Shown: positions 1-6,986, counted from the stretch's first letter. The stretch is 9,139 nt of DNA from CBDUQN01 sp965369375 (GCA_965369375.1 CBDUQN010000108.1:1-9139), one strand, 5' to 3'. A program made the numbers and translations. Notes: generated by a model not told the origin, from the letters alone.

Positions 1-1
1 G

Positions 2-739
2 TGGATCTGCCAGGCGACGATCAATATGGCGGATGATGAGGAACTGCTCCGATTGGCCCGGCGCGCCGGGTGTTCCGGCGTTTTTATCGGCTTCGAATCG
101 CCTAACGACGAGGGACTGGTCGAGGTGCACAAGAAGTACAACATTCAGAAAGACCGCGATTTCGGGGTCTCGGTGCGCCGGATCCAGCGGCACGGTATCA
201 GCGTTGCCGGCTCGTTCATCATGGGATTGGACGTCGATCGGCCGGGCATCGGCCTGCAGATCGCCGATGCGGCCGATCGCTATGGAGTGGATTTCCTCAA
301 CGTGTTGTTTCTAACGCCATTGCCCGGGACCGACCTTTGGAAGAGAATGGAGGGGGAAGGACGCATTGACTCAGGCCAATTCCCCGAAGACTGGAAATAC
401 TACACGCTGACACTTCCCGTGGGGCGTTACCAACATCTCAGCCGGGACGAAATCATCAACGAGATGGATTCTTGTAACCGCAAGTTCCATTCGCTGAGAG
501 GAATTCTGCGCCGCGTGGGACGCAATCTCTGGAAGAAACAGCATCCCATTCTTACCCTGGTAGGCAACCTCTCCTTCCGCAACAACGGTCGCTTGAACAT
601 GAAAAGGTGCCACGAATTCAAGCGGACCCACGAGCAGACCCGCGACCGCTTACAACCCGCTCGTCCGCTGCCGGCAACGGGCGACAATCTGCATGTCTTT
701 GCACCACGTCTCCCTGTGCACGAATCGAGTCAGGACTGA
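2..739 (+). CDS. Radical SAM protein with B12-binding-type architecture, C-terminal part (5' truncated)
   Basis: The reading frame is open from base 2 and its start lies before the window; the first Met codon (26) sits inside a conserved block and is not the start. The visible 245 residues begin at WICQAT and run through RRAGCSGVFIGFES, SVRRIQRHGISVAGSFIMGLD and LNVLFLTPLPGTDLWKRM. This is the typical late half of a radical SAM barrel, where the Q-A-T strand, the GFES strand, the FIMGLD strand and the TPLPGT strand follow one another. The last ~100 residues resemble the C-terminal extension (DUF4070 type) found in radical SAM proteins that carry an N-terminal cobalamin-binding domain. The CxxxCxxC cluster motif and any B12 domain would be upstream and cannot be checked. 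Such enzymes do radical methylations or rearrangements; the substrate cannot be told from this part. The tail after about residue 205 (RTHEQTRDRLQPARPLPATG) is low in conserved features and probably disordered. A 584-base gap follows, so this is the end of its transcription unit. Confidence 0.9.
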   Translation, partial: WICQATINMADDEELLRLARRAGCSGVFIGFESPNDEGLVEVHKKYNIQKDRDFGVSVRRIQRHGISVAGSFIMGLDVDRPGIGLQIADAADRYGVDFLNVLFLTPLPGTDLWKRMEGEGRIDSGQFPEDWKYYTLTLPVGRYQHLSRDEIINEMDSCNRKFHSLRGILRRVGRNLWKKQHPILTLVGNLSFRNNGRLNMKRCHEFKRTHEQTRDRLQPARPLPATGDNLHVFAPRLPVHESSQD

Positions 740-1028
740 CGGGATGTTGCATCGTCACGGATGCGGTTAAGTGAAGCTGACTCAATGTCCATCGAGCTTC
801 AGCTGAACGAGTGTAATCCGTTGGCCCGTAGCCCTGCCCTCCGGCGATCACACAACCAGATGCCCAAATTTGTGAATTCTCGATGCGTGAATACCGCTGA
901 GCTCGAACAGAGACTTTCGGGCGTTTTTCCGTTAGGGACGCCGGATTTATATGCGAAGGCCCGTGCACAATCAGGTCCCGCGGTCGCCGTCGGGACGCCA
1001 TCTTTTTCTCTCATGACGTCTCCGGGTG
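740..1028. other. Intergenic stretch without a convincing gene
   Basis: This stretch follows the radical SAM stop. A small hairpin sits directly behind the stop: GCATC at 749-753 pairs with GATGC at 760-764 around a six-base loop. It lacks a T-run and so is not a good intrinsic terminator. GAAGCT at 773-778 can also pair with AGCTTC at 795-800. An ORF reading 761-1045 on + and two on the - strand exist, but their residue make-up is rich in Arg, Ser, Cys and His, with no recognisable domain. I see no tRNA-like cloverleaf and no known riboswitch core here. Confidence 0.5.
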
Positions 1029-1052
1029 TATTATATTTACAATAATATAAAT
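1029..1052. promoter_or_regulatory. AT-rich island with a 7-bp inverted repeat
   Basis: A sharply AT-rich 24-base block lies within GC-rich surroundings. TTATATT (1031-1037) and AATATAA (1044-1050) form a perfect inverted repeat around six bases. Read on the - strand, 1030-1035 gives TATAAT, an exact -10 hexamer match, but no good -35 is seen at 16-18 bases. On the + strand TATATT and TATAAA-like words are present, again without a well-spaced -35. It may be a promoter or regulator site for the small ORF at 1087 or for the gene at 1324; this is inference from composition and symmetry. Confidence 0.35.
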
Positions 1053-1085
1053 TGAACCGGTCCATTAACCCGTAGGGCAGAGTTG

Positions 1086-1101
1086 CATGGGCATGCCCGT
1101 G
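1086..1101. repeat. Near-perfect 16-bp palindrome over a possible start codon
   Basis: GGGCATGCCC at 1089-1098 is a perfect palindrome. It extends on both sides to a 16-base word (1086-1101) with one T/G mismatch. Both candidate ATG codons of the small ORF (1087 and 1093) fall inside it. It could act as an operator or form an RNA hairpin that hides the start. It could also be chance, because a 10-bp palindrome alone is not rare in GC-rich DNA. Confidence 0.35.
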
Positions 1102-1254
1102 GGTATCTACTCTTCGGAAAATGACGATAGCTATCTCTGGTGTTACGACGGCTCCCAGATCTACTTCGACGATCCTGCGGTCGATACTCCCTGGGGTTCC
1201 GATGTGTCCGGTCGCTTGATACGGACTCTGGTTGATGAAGAACTTCCTCGATGA
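1087..1254 (+). CDS. Possible small protein of 55 residues, no family recognised
   Basis: The ORF opens with MGMPVGIYSSENDD and ends in SGRLIRTLVDEELPR. An in-frame stop at 1066-1068 limits it upstream. The product would be acidic (many Asp and Glu), with several aromatic residues (YLWCYDG, IYFDD) and no signal peptide or membrane segment. Codon third positions favour G and C, which fits coding use in this region. Start signals are weak: AGGGCAGAG at 1074-1082 is a poor Shine-Dalgarno match, better spaced for the ATG at 1093 than for the one at 1087. I do not recognise the protein. It may be a real small gene, the remnant of a longer gene, or chance. It is the only + strand ORF in the gap with protein-like composition. 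Confidence 0.35.
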   Translation: MGMPVGIYSSENDDSYLWCYDGSQIYFDDPAVDTPWGSDVSGRLIRTLVDEELPR

Positions 1255-1285
1255 CGCAGCGGATGGTGCTTCTCAGATGAAGAAT

Positions 1286-1316
1286 GCTCTTTGTTTTCGG
1301 TGCCGAGCTTTTTGTT
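1286..1316 (+). terminator. Weak terminator-like element ahead of the holin-AlkP gene
   Basis: GCTC (1286-1289) can pair with GAGC (1305-1308), and the run TTTTTGTTTT follows at once. The stem is only four pairs with a 15-base loop. A competing inner pairing of TCGG (1297-1300) with CCGA (1303-1306) has too small a loop to form fully. The T-rich tract is real; terminator function is doubtful. If functional it would end a transcript of the small ORF upstream. Confidence 0.2.
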
Positions 1317-1323
1317 TTGACTG

Positions 1324-3405
1324 GTGAGTACGGCGGTCATAATGCCACCTCAACAAGAAAGAAATATCAAGAAATACATAGCCCGTATCCTGGTTATCTG
1401 GACCATTGAAGTTATTGCTCTCGTGACGGTAGCTTGGATTCTTTCTGGAGTCAAAATAGATAATCTGAAGACTGCCGTATCGGTTGTGGGTGTCATAGCC
1501 CTTTTAAATGCTTTGCTTTGGCCATTCTTGAGTTATGTCTTCATGCCTTTTGCCGTTTTTACGCTTGGTCTTTTTTCGCTATTCCTCAACGGTTTCATCA
1601 TCTATCTGGCACAAGTTTTGGTCGGTGGTTTTCAGATCAGCAATATTTGGACTGGTATTCTGGTTGCTCTCGGGATGACTTTGATCACCACTGTACTCAG
1701 CAGTGTGCTCACTATTGACGACGACAGCTCCTATTATCGCAATGTTATCCGAAAGCGCATGAAAAAAGCAAAACAGCCCGTCGAGACGGATATCCCCGGA
1801 ATATTATTCCTCGAGATCGATGGCCTGGCGAAAGAGATTCTGGAAAAAGCTATAGCCGAAGGATACATGCCGACCCTGGCCGGATGGATAGAGGAAGGCA
1901 GTCATAAAATCATCGGCTGGGAATGTGATCTTTCTTCCCAGACGTCTGCCAGCCAGGCCGGCATCCTCCACGGCAACAATCATGATATCGTGGCTTTTCG
2001 CTGGTATGACAAGAAACAGGGCAAAATAATGGCTTCCAGCGACTCTGCTTTACTTCCCGTTTTGGAAAAAGAGAGATCAGATGGAAACGGACTGCTTGTC
2101 CGCAATGGTGCAAGCCGCGGAAATATGTTTTCCGGGGATGCTCCGAGTGTGATGTACACCGCCAGCACGCTGAAAGATCTCTCCCGCTTGCATACGGGGG
2201 ATTTTTACGCCTTTTTTGTAAATCCGTATAATTTTTCCCGCACTCTCCTGCTTTCGATCTGGGAAATTATCCTGGAAAAATGGCAATTCCTAAAAGCACG
2301 CCTCAATAATGTCCAACCGCGCTTGGGACGTGCCGAAAGAGGAGGTATCTATCCTTTCATCAGAGCCGTAACGAATGTTTTTATGCGTGATCTTACGGTT
2401 TACACATTGATCGGCGACATGTTTGCCGGCATCCCTTCTGCGTATGCTACCTTTCTGGGATATGACGAAGTCGCCCATCACTCCGGGCCGGAATCCGAGG
2501 ATACTCTTAGCGTTTTAAATAAGCTCGACAAAAAGTTTGCCCGTTTGGAAAAGGCAGCCCGCCAAGCCCCGCGGCCCTATCATTTTGTTGTCCTCTCCGA
2601 CCACGGGCAAAGCAACGGCGCAACTTTCAAACAACGGTACGGTCAAACGTTCGAAGAGTTTGTCCAGCATCTGGCTACTGATAAATGCAGGGTGCAGGGC
2701 AGCGTTGGAACCAATGAAGACTGGGGGCACATCAACGCCTTTCTCACCGAAACTATCCACACCCAAAAAGAGGCTATCTCAAAACCACTAAAAAAGATCG
2801 TTAGAAAAAACATCAACGCTGACGGCGAGGTTGTTCTGGGCCCCGAAGCAGATCTGGAAAAACAACCATCCGAGTCTTTTGATAAAGAAGATGTCATTGT
2901 ACTTGGCTCCGGCAACCTCGGTTTGATCTATTTCTCTGGTTGGCAGGAGCGTTTGTCGCTGGAGCAGATAGAACAGGCCTTTCCGGGATTGATTTCAGGG
3001 TTGGTCGAACATGAAGGTGTTGGATTTGTTATGGTGAACTCCGAGAAGCACGGACCGATTGTGGTCAGCGCCACCGGCAAATGGTATTTGAATGATGACA
3101 AGATAGAAGGAGATGATCCGCTGGAAGATTTCGGTTCCAACGCAGCTTATCACTTGCGCCGTACAAACGGCTTCCCAAATGTTCCTGATATTCTTGTGAA
3201 CAGCGTTTGCCATCCCGAAAGAAATGAAGTGGCCGCACTGGAAGAGAAGATCGGTAGTCATGGTGGGCTTGGAGGTCTGCAATCAAAGCCCTTTATGCTC
3301 ATTCCCTCGCACTGGGAAACCCAGCAGGAACACATCATCGGCGCCGAAGCAGTATACAAAGAATTCAAAGGCTGGCTGGAAATGGAACAGGGGAGCGAAG
3401 GATAG
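1324..3405 (+). CDS. Membrane-anchored alkaline-phosphatase-superfamily hydrolase fused to a YvlD/phage-holin-4_2 domain
   Basis: The product has 693 residues in two parts. Residues ~20-130 hold four predicted membrane helices (about 20-41, 50-67, 72-98 and 107-130). Their signature, NALLWPFLSYVFMPFAVFTL then a GLFSLFLNG helix, is typical of the PF04020 (YvlD, 'phage holin 4_2') family. Residues ~157-685 form an AlkP-superfamily domain of the phosphodiesterase/phosphatase/sulfatase kind. Likely metal ligands and nucleophile are visible: D166 in LEIDG, T207 or S208 in SSQTSASQAG, D381 with H385/H386 in GYDEVAHHSG, D426-H427 in VVLSDHGQS, and H646 in GSHGGLGG. All metal sites are present, so it should be an active two-metal hydrolase of a phosphate or sulfate ester; the substrate is unknown. 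A hydrophobic helix-like stretch at ~294-323 inside the catalytic part may lie on the membrane. The charged segment RKRMKKAK at 143-150 after helix 4 suggests a cytoplasmic side (see findings). The GTG at 1324 has no clear ribosome binding site. The ATG at 1342, with a weak GGCGG at 1332-1336, is an equally good start and would remove six residues. Despite the domain name, nothing suggests phage lysis. Confidence 0.9.
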   Translation: MSTAVIMPPQQERNIKKYIARILVIWTIEVIALVTVAWILSGVKIDNLKTAVSVVGVIALLNALLWPFLSYVFMPFAVFTLGLFSLFLNGFIIYLAQVLVGGFQISNIWTGILVALGMTLITTVLSSVLTIDDDSSYYRNVIRKRMKKAKQPVETDIPGILFLEIDGLAKEILEKAIAEGYMPTLAGWIEEGSHKIIGWECDLSSQTSASQAGILHGNNHDIVAFRWYDKKQGKIMASSDSALLPVLEKERSDGNGLLVRNGASRGNMFSGDAPSVMYTASTLKDLSRLHTGDFYAFFVNPYNFSRTLLLSIWEIILEKWQFLKARLNNVQPRLGRAERGGIYPFIRAVTNVFMRDLTVYTLIGDMFAGIPSAYATFLGYDEVAHHSGPESEDTLSVLNKLDKKFARLEKAARQAPRPYHFVVLSDHGQSNGATFKQRYGQTFEEFVQHLATDKCRVQGSVGTNEDWGHINAFLTETIHTQKEAISKPLKKIVRKNINADGEVVLGPEADLEKQPSESFDKEDVIVLGSGNLGLIYFSGWQERLSLEQIEQAFPGLISGLVEHEGVGFVMVNSEKHGPIVVSATGKWYLNDDKIEGDDPLEDFGSNAAYHLRRTNGFPNVPDILVNSVCHPERNEVAALEEKIGSHGGLGGLQSKPFMLIPSHWETQQEHIIGAEAVYKEFKGWLEMEQGSEG

Positions 3406-3492
3406 GCCGACACGCATCAATCCTTGAAAGTAAGGCAACGTGACTCGACATCCGGGCGACCGTTCCGGAGCGGATTTGCGACGGATTTCCTC

Positions 3493-3538
3493 GTATAAAT
3501 ATTTGATAATCTTTAGTAAGCTTATCTTCCATATAGTA
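3493..3538 (+). promoter_or_regulatory. AT-rich probable promoter region before the glycosyltransferase gene
   Basis: Between the holin-AlkP stop (3405) and the glycosyltransferase start lies a markedly AT-rich tract with several -10-like words (TATAAA at 3494-3499, TATAGT near 3532-3537). No -35 word sits at an ideal distance from any of them, so I cannot fix one promoter. The composition and the 164-base gap suggest that the glycosyltransferase gene has its own promoter. No convincing intrinsic terminator for the upstream gene is seen; the only nearby hairpin is CCTT/AAGG at 3422-3435, four pairs without a T-run. Confidence 0.3.
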
Positions 3539-3560
3539 CGCGTAGAATCCTGTGCGGCAT

Positions 3561-3564
3561 GGAG
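3561..3564 (+). promoter_or_regulatory. Ribosome binding site (GGAG) that selects the ATG at 3570
   Basis: GGAG lies five bases before the ATG at 3570. The open frame begins earlier, at GTG 3552, with another GTG at 3567, but these place GGAG downstream of the start or only two bases from it. The ATG at 3570 also puts the conserved first beta strand (ICILHGYL) directly after the initiator Met. Confidence 0.65.
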
Positions 3565-3569
3565 CGGTG

Positions 3570-5204
3570 ATGATTTGCATATTACATGGGTATCTTCTCG
3601 AAGGTTCGGGCAGCAATCTCTGGACACGGTCCATCGTCCAATCGTTGTGTCGCAGCGGTGAGACCGTTCATCTCTTTTGTCTTGAAAACCATGCCGACCG
3701 CTATGATTTTATCGGCGATGCCTACCTTTACCATGCGGATGGCACGGTTGAGACCCTATTTCAGCGCGGAGTGCCGTACGAGGGCAGATGCATACTGCAC
3801 AAGCCGTTCATCGGCGGGATATTGCCGGTGTATGTCTGGGACCGGTACGAGGAATTTGCAGATGTAAGGCCGATGGTGGAGCTCGATGATGCAGCGATAG
3901 AAGAATACCTCGGTTTCAATGTTCGTGCCCTGCGCCGCATAGTCGAGGGTAACGGTATAAGTGTTCTTCTTGCAAATCACGCGGTACTGATGTCGGTCGT
4001 TGCGCAGCGAGTTTCTGAAATGTTATCGATCCCATTTGCCATCATGCCGCACGGCAGCGCTATCGAATATGCAGTCAAAAAGGATGAGCGGTTCTTTGAT
4101 CTTGCCCGTGCAGCTTTTGCGAAGACAAATCGCATCTTTGTTATCGGCGAGGAAATCCGGCATCGTGTCGGCTCGATTTTTTCCGATATCGATGATCTGA
4201 ACGCTAAAATGGTTGCGATGAAACTGGGTGTCGATACAGCATTATTTGCGACCGTTTCGAGAGCGGAACGGAGCGGAAGCATCGAATCGCTGTATGAAAC
4301 CCTTGGAGATGTTCCCCGTGGCAAGAGAGAGGAAATGAGCTCCCGATTGATTGAGGCGCTGTCCCCCCATATGATTCAGGAACAATTGATGAGCGTTATC
4401 CGGAAAAACACCGATTACGAAGCCAAACTTCCCGATTTCGTTGTGGAGGGGCGGTTGCGGACAGTCGATTGGCGAAACGATCAACTCATGCTCTTTGTCG
4501 GAAGGCTTATCGCGAGCAAGGGGATACAGTCTATTGTAGCCGCACTCCCGTCCATTTTCCGGGAATGCCCGAATGCGAAGCTGATAGTCGTGGGACACGG
4601 CCCGCTGCGGGAACCTATGGAAATATTTCTTTGGGCTCTCGAACAGGGCGCTCGTGAATTGGCGCTGAATATTGCAGAGTGGGGAACGGGTCTCGAGGGA
4701 TCGGGTGTGGAGCCTTTCAAAGAGATCAAACATTTCTTTGAAACTTTGGAAGAAAACGGCGGGCTCGATCAGTATTTCGACAGTGCAAAAAATCATGTTC
4801 GGAGTGAGCGTGTTATTTTCACAGGCTACCTGACTCATAGAGAGCTTCGCTACCTGTTTCCCGCCTGTGATGTGGCTATCTTTCCATCCATTGTCGCTGA
4901 AGCTGGTCCTTTGGTCTTTCTCGAAGCGCTTGCTTCGGGATGCTTTCCGATCGGGACATACTTCGGAGGCATGGCGGCAAGCATCGATTCTGTATCAGGA
5001 TCGGTGCCCGATGACGTTTTGGATCTGATGAAACTGAGCGCTGTTGAAGACAAAACAATCACCGACTTGATAGATAAAGTGCCGCGGGCGCTCAAGCTCG
5101 GTAAATCACATGGGATGGCTCTGCGTTCTGTCGCCGCAGAAAAGTATGATTGGCGGTATATCGCAGAACGTCTTGCGCGGGAATTAAGCGATCTGAAGAC
5201 ATGA
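3570..5204 (+). CDS. Glycosyltransferase, GT-B fold, GT4-like, with large helical insertions
   Basis: The product has 544 residues from the ATG at 3570. The N-terminal Rossmann domain opens with ICILHGYLLEGSGSN (2-16), a strand plus glycine-rich loop typical of GT4 enzymes, and contains the MPHGSA segment (~159-164). The C-terminal nucleotide-sugar domain begins with LFVGRLIASKGI (308-319); R312 and K317 are the expected phosphate-binding residues. KLIVVGHGP follows at ~337-345. The E-x7-E motif is present as EAGPLVFLE, with E444 and E452. It would transfer a sugar from a nucleotide-sugar donor to an unknown acceptor. There is no signal peptide or membrane helix, so it acts in the cytoplasm, perhaps at the inner membrane. 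Usual GT4 length is roughly 350-430 residues. The excess lies in a segment at ~229-300 between the two domains and a second one at ~350-412 between the GHGP strand and VIFTGYL. Neighbours do not reveal the acceptor. Confidence 0.88.
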   Translation: MICILHGYLLEGSGSNLWTRSIVQSLCRSGETVHLFCLENHADRYDFIGDAYLYHADGTVETLFQRGVPYEGRCILHKPFIGGILPVYVWDRYEEFADVRPMVELDDAAIEEYLGFNVRALRRIVEGNGISVLLANHAVLMSVVAQRVSEMLSIPFAIMPHGSAIEYAVKKDERFFDLARAAFAKTNRIFVIGEEIRHRVGSIFSDIDDLNAKMVAMKLGVDTALFATVSRAERSGSIESLYETLGDVPRGKREEMSSRLIEALSPHMIQEQLMSVIRKNTDYEAKLPDFVVEGRLRTVDWRNDQLMLFVGRLIASKGIQSIVAALPSIFRECPNAKLIVVGHGPLREPMEIFLWALEQGARELALNIAEWGTGLEGSGVEPFKEIKHFFETLEENGGLDQYFDSAKNHVRSERVIFTGYLTHRELRYLFPACDVAIFPSIVAEAGPLVFLEALASGCFPIGTYFGGMAASIDSVSGSVPDDVLDLMKLSAVEDKTITDLIDKVPRALKLGKSHGMALRSVAAEKYDWRYIAERLARELSDLKT

Positions 5205-5285
5205 CGCGCGGCACATTATCTCGAAATCGCTTAAGCGCTTTTCCTTTTTCCCCGAATTCTGTATCATTCCGCAATACACGATTGG

Positions 5286-5294
5286 AAAGGAAAG
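5286..5294 (+). promoter_or_regulatory. Ribosome binding site that selects the amidase start at 5300
   Basis: The purine run AAAGGAAAG lies just upstream of the ATG at 5300. The open frame runs back to 5150 and overlaps the glycosyltransferase gene, but that extension lacks family similarity and would bury the hydrophobic export signal that starts right after this ATG. Confidence 0.7.
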
Positions 5295-5299
5295 TTTCT

Positions 5300-6955
5300 A
5301 TGAGTTTGATACACAAAATGCTTTTCCTCTTAGCGCTTCTCGGCACGATGTTTTCGATGGTCTGTGCACCGGGAGATGAGCCGGACATAACGACAAAAGA
5401 CATCAGCCATGCCGAGAAGATCAGCGGCCTCGAATTTACAGAGGCCGAGCGGGACTCGATGATCAACGATTTGATCGACAACCTGGAAAGTTATCGGAAA
5501 ATCCGTGAAATCGCGATCGATAACAGCATTCAGCCGTCTTTGCTCTTTCAACCGATACCGGCTGGAGGCGCTATCGAGAGGAATCGAGGCGTTTTCAAAG
5601 TGAGCCTGCCGAAGAAGCTCACCGTTCCGGATGACCTCGAGGAGCTCGCATTCTACTCCGTTCGAGATCTCGCCGAGCTCATCAGAACACGCCAGATAAC
5701 CTCTTTGCAATTGACCGCCATGTATCTCGATCGCCTCAAGCGCCACGCTCCGAAACTCGAATGCGTGATAACGATCACCGAAGAGCTGGCTCTTGATCAG
5801 GCACGGCGGGCTGATGCAGAGATTGCCGATGGAAGGTATCGGAGCCTTCTCCATGGGATCCCGTACGGAGCGAAGGACCTCCTGGCGGTAGAAGGATACA
5901 AGACCACGTGGGGGGCGATGCCATACAAGGACCAGGTAATCGACGAGAATGCAACCGTCATAAAGAAACTGGAAGAGGCAGGCGCGGTGCTTGTCGCCAA
6001 GCTCACACTCGGCGCCCTCGCGTGGGGCGACGTCTGGTACGGCGGGATGACGAGAAATCCCTGGAACCTCGAGCAAGGCTCGAGCGGCTCTTCCGCCGGC
6101 TCGGCGGCCGCCACTGCTGCCGGACTCGTTGCATTCGCCATCGGAACGGAGACGTGGGGATCTATCATCTCGCCGTCGACGCGGTGCGGGGTGACGGGTC
6201 TTCGGCCGACCTTCGGGCGCGTGAGCAGGGCGGGGGCGATGGCGCTCAGCTGGTCGATGGACAAGATCGGCCCCATCTGCAGAACGGTCGAGGATTGCGC
6301 CATCGTTTTCAATGCGATTATCGGCCCCGATGGGATAGACCGTACGATCGTTGATTTACCGTTCGCCTATAAACCGTATATCGATCTCTCAAAGGTGAGG
6401 ATCGGGTATCTGAAATCGAACTTCGACGAAGATTATCCGTTCAAGGAAACCGATTCAAAAACACTCGAGGAGCTGAAATCCCTCGGCGCGGAGCTCATTC
6501 CGATCGAGCTGCCCGACTATCCGGCCCAAGCGCTCGCCTTCATACTGAGCGCCGAGGCCGCGGCGGCATTCGACGAACTTACGCGTTCCGGAAGAGACGA
6601 TATGCTGGTGCGCCAGATAAAGAATGCATGGCCGAATGTGTTTCGTTCATCACGGCTCATTCCGGCAGTCGAATATATTCAGGCGAACAGGATACGATAT
6701 ATGATCATTCAGGAGATGGAAAAGCTCGACGTCGACGTCTACATTGCTCCCTCGTTCAAGGGAAACAACCTCCTCTTGACGAATCTTACGGGACATCCGT
6801 GCGTCGTGCTCCCGAACGGGTTCAACGAGGAGGGAGGCCCGGTGAGTATCAGCTTCATTGGAAAGCTCTATGACGAAGCGACGCTTCTCGCCGTTGCGAA
6901 GGCGTACCAGGATGCGACGGATTTCGACGAGCAGCATCCAGCGCAATTCAAGTGA
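5300..6955 (+). CDS. Exported amidase-signature hydrolase (peptide-amidase-like)
   Basis: The product has 551 residues from the ATG at 5300. An N-terminal hydrophobic export signal covers residues 4-21 (MSLIHKMLFLLALLGTMFSM start). Cys22 follows at once, but the preceding SMV is a poor lipobox, so a Sec signal peptide is the safer reading and a lipoprotein remains possible. The amidase-signature core has all three catalytic residues: K192 in PYGAKDLL, the cis-Ser S264 in GSSGSSAGSA and the nucleophile S288 in TETWGSII. S264 and S288 are 24 residues apart, as in GatA and FAAH. The LTGHPCVVLPNGF strand near the C terminus is also typical. Around the nucleophile the sequence reads ETWGS where GatA has DTGGS, closer to the secreted peptide amidases with ETDGS. 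It would hydrolyse an amide outside the cytoplasm, possibly a peptide C-terminal amide. A role in tRNA amidotransfer is unlikely, given the export signal and the absence of GatB/GatC genes. About 110 residues before the core (FTEAERDSMINDLIDNLESY) form a helical lead-in. The next gene starts 31 bases after the stop and is probably co-transcribed. Confidence 0.93.
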   Translation: MSLIHKMLFLLALLGTMFSMVCAPGDEPDITTKDISHAEKISGLEFTEAERDSMINDLIDNLESYRKIREIAIDNSIQPSLLFQPIPAGGAIERNRGVFKVSLPKKLTVPDDLEELAFYSVRDLAELIRTRQITSLQLTAMYLDRLKRHAPKLECVITITEELALDQARRADAEIADGRYRSLLHGIPYGAKDLLAVEGYKTTWGAMPYKDQVIDENATVIKKLEEAGAVLVAKLTLGALAWGDVWYGGMTRNPWNLEQGSSGSSAGSAAATAAGLVAFAIGTETWGSIISPSTRCGVTGLRPTFGRVSRAGAMALSWSMDKIGPICRTVEDCAIVFNAIIGPDGIDRTIVDLPFAYKPYIDLSKVRIGYLKSNFDEDYPFKETDSKTLEELKSLGAELIPIELPDYPAQALAFILSAEAAAAFDELTRSGRDDMLVRQIKNAWPNVFRSSRLIPAVEYIQANRIRYMIIQEMEKLDVDVYIAPSFKGNNLLLTNLTGHPCVVLPNGFNEEGGPVSISFIGKLYDEATLLAVAKAYQDATDFDEQHPAQFK

Positions 6956-6974
6956 ACACCGCAATTCAGCGGAA

Positions 6975-6981
6975 AAGGAGG
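6975..6981 (+). promoter_or_regulatory. Near-consensus Shine-Dalgarno AAGGAGG selecting GTG 6987
   Basis: AAGGAGG lies five bases before the GTG at 6987. The open frame runs back to 6858 inside the amidase gene, but only the start at 6987 has this site, and it opens directly into a signal peptide. This is the strongest ribosome binding site in the window. Confidence 0.85.
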
Positions 6982-6986
6982 CAATC

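Noticed and set aside
935..999. Repeated word GGGACGCC at 935-942 and 992-999 as a possible repeat array
   Set aside because: Only two copies of eight bases in GC-rich DNA, with no regular spacing or third copy.
761..1045. 94-residue + strand ORF in the gap after the radical SAM gene
   Set aside because: There is no ribosome binding site, no recognisable domain and no protein-like pattern, and it runs into the AT island.
1381..1720. The 'phage holin' type membrane domain as a sign of prophage or lysis genes
   Set aside because: PF04020 proteins such as YvlD are common chromosomal membrane proteins. No endolysin, integrase or structural phage gene is nearby, and the domain is fused to a hydrolase.
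5229..5256. CGCTTAAGCG palindrome followed by T-rich DNA as a terminator for the glycosyltransferase gene
   Set aside because: The palindrome has no room for a loop, so the effective stem is about three pairs, and the T tract is interrupted by C residues.
5150..5299. N-terminal extension of the amidase from the ATG at 5150
   Set aside because: It would overlap the glycosyltransferase gene by 55 bases, has no ribosome binding site, and would place 50 polar residues before an obvious export signal.
5330..6076. 248-residue ORF on the - strand within the amidase gene
   Set aside because: Antisense shadow of the amidase frame that holds the catalytic Lys and export signal; no domain is recognisable in it.
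6858..6986. N-terminal extension of the metallopeptidase from the ATG at 6858
   Set aside because: It lies almost wholly in another frame of the amidase gene, gives an Arg/Ser-rich peptide, and is outcompeted by GTG 6987 with AAGGAGG and a signal peptide.
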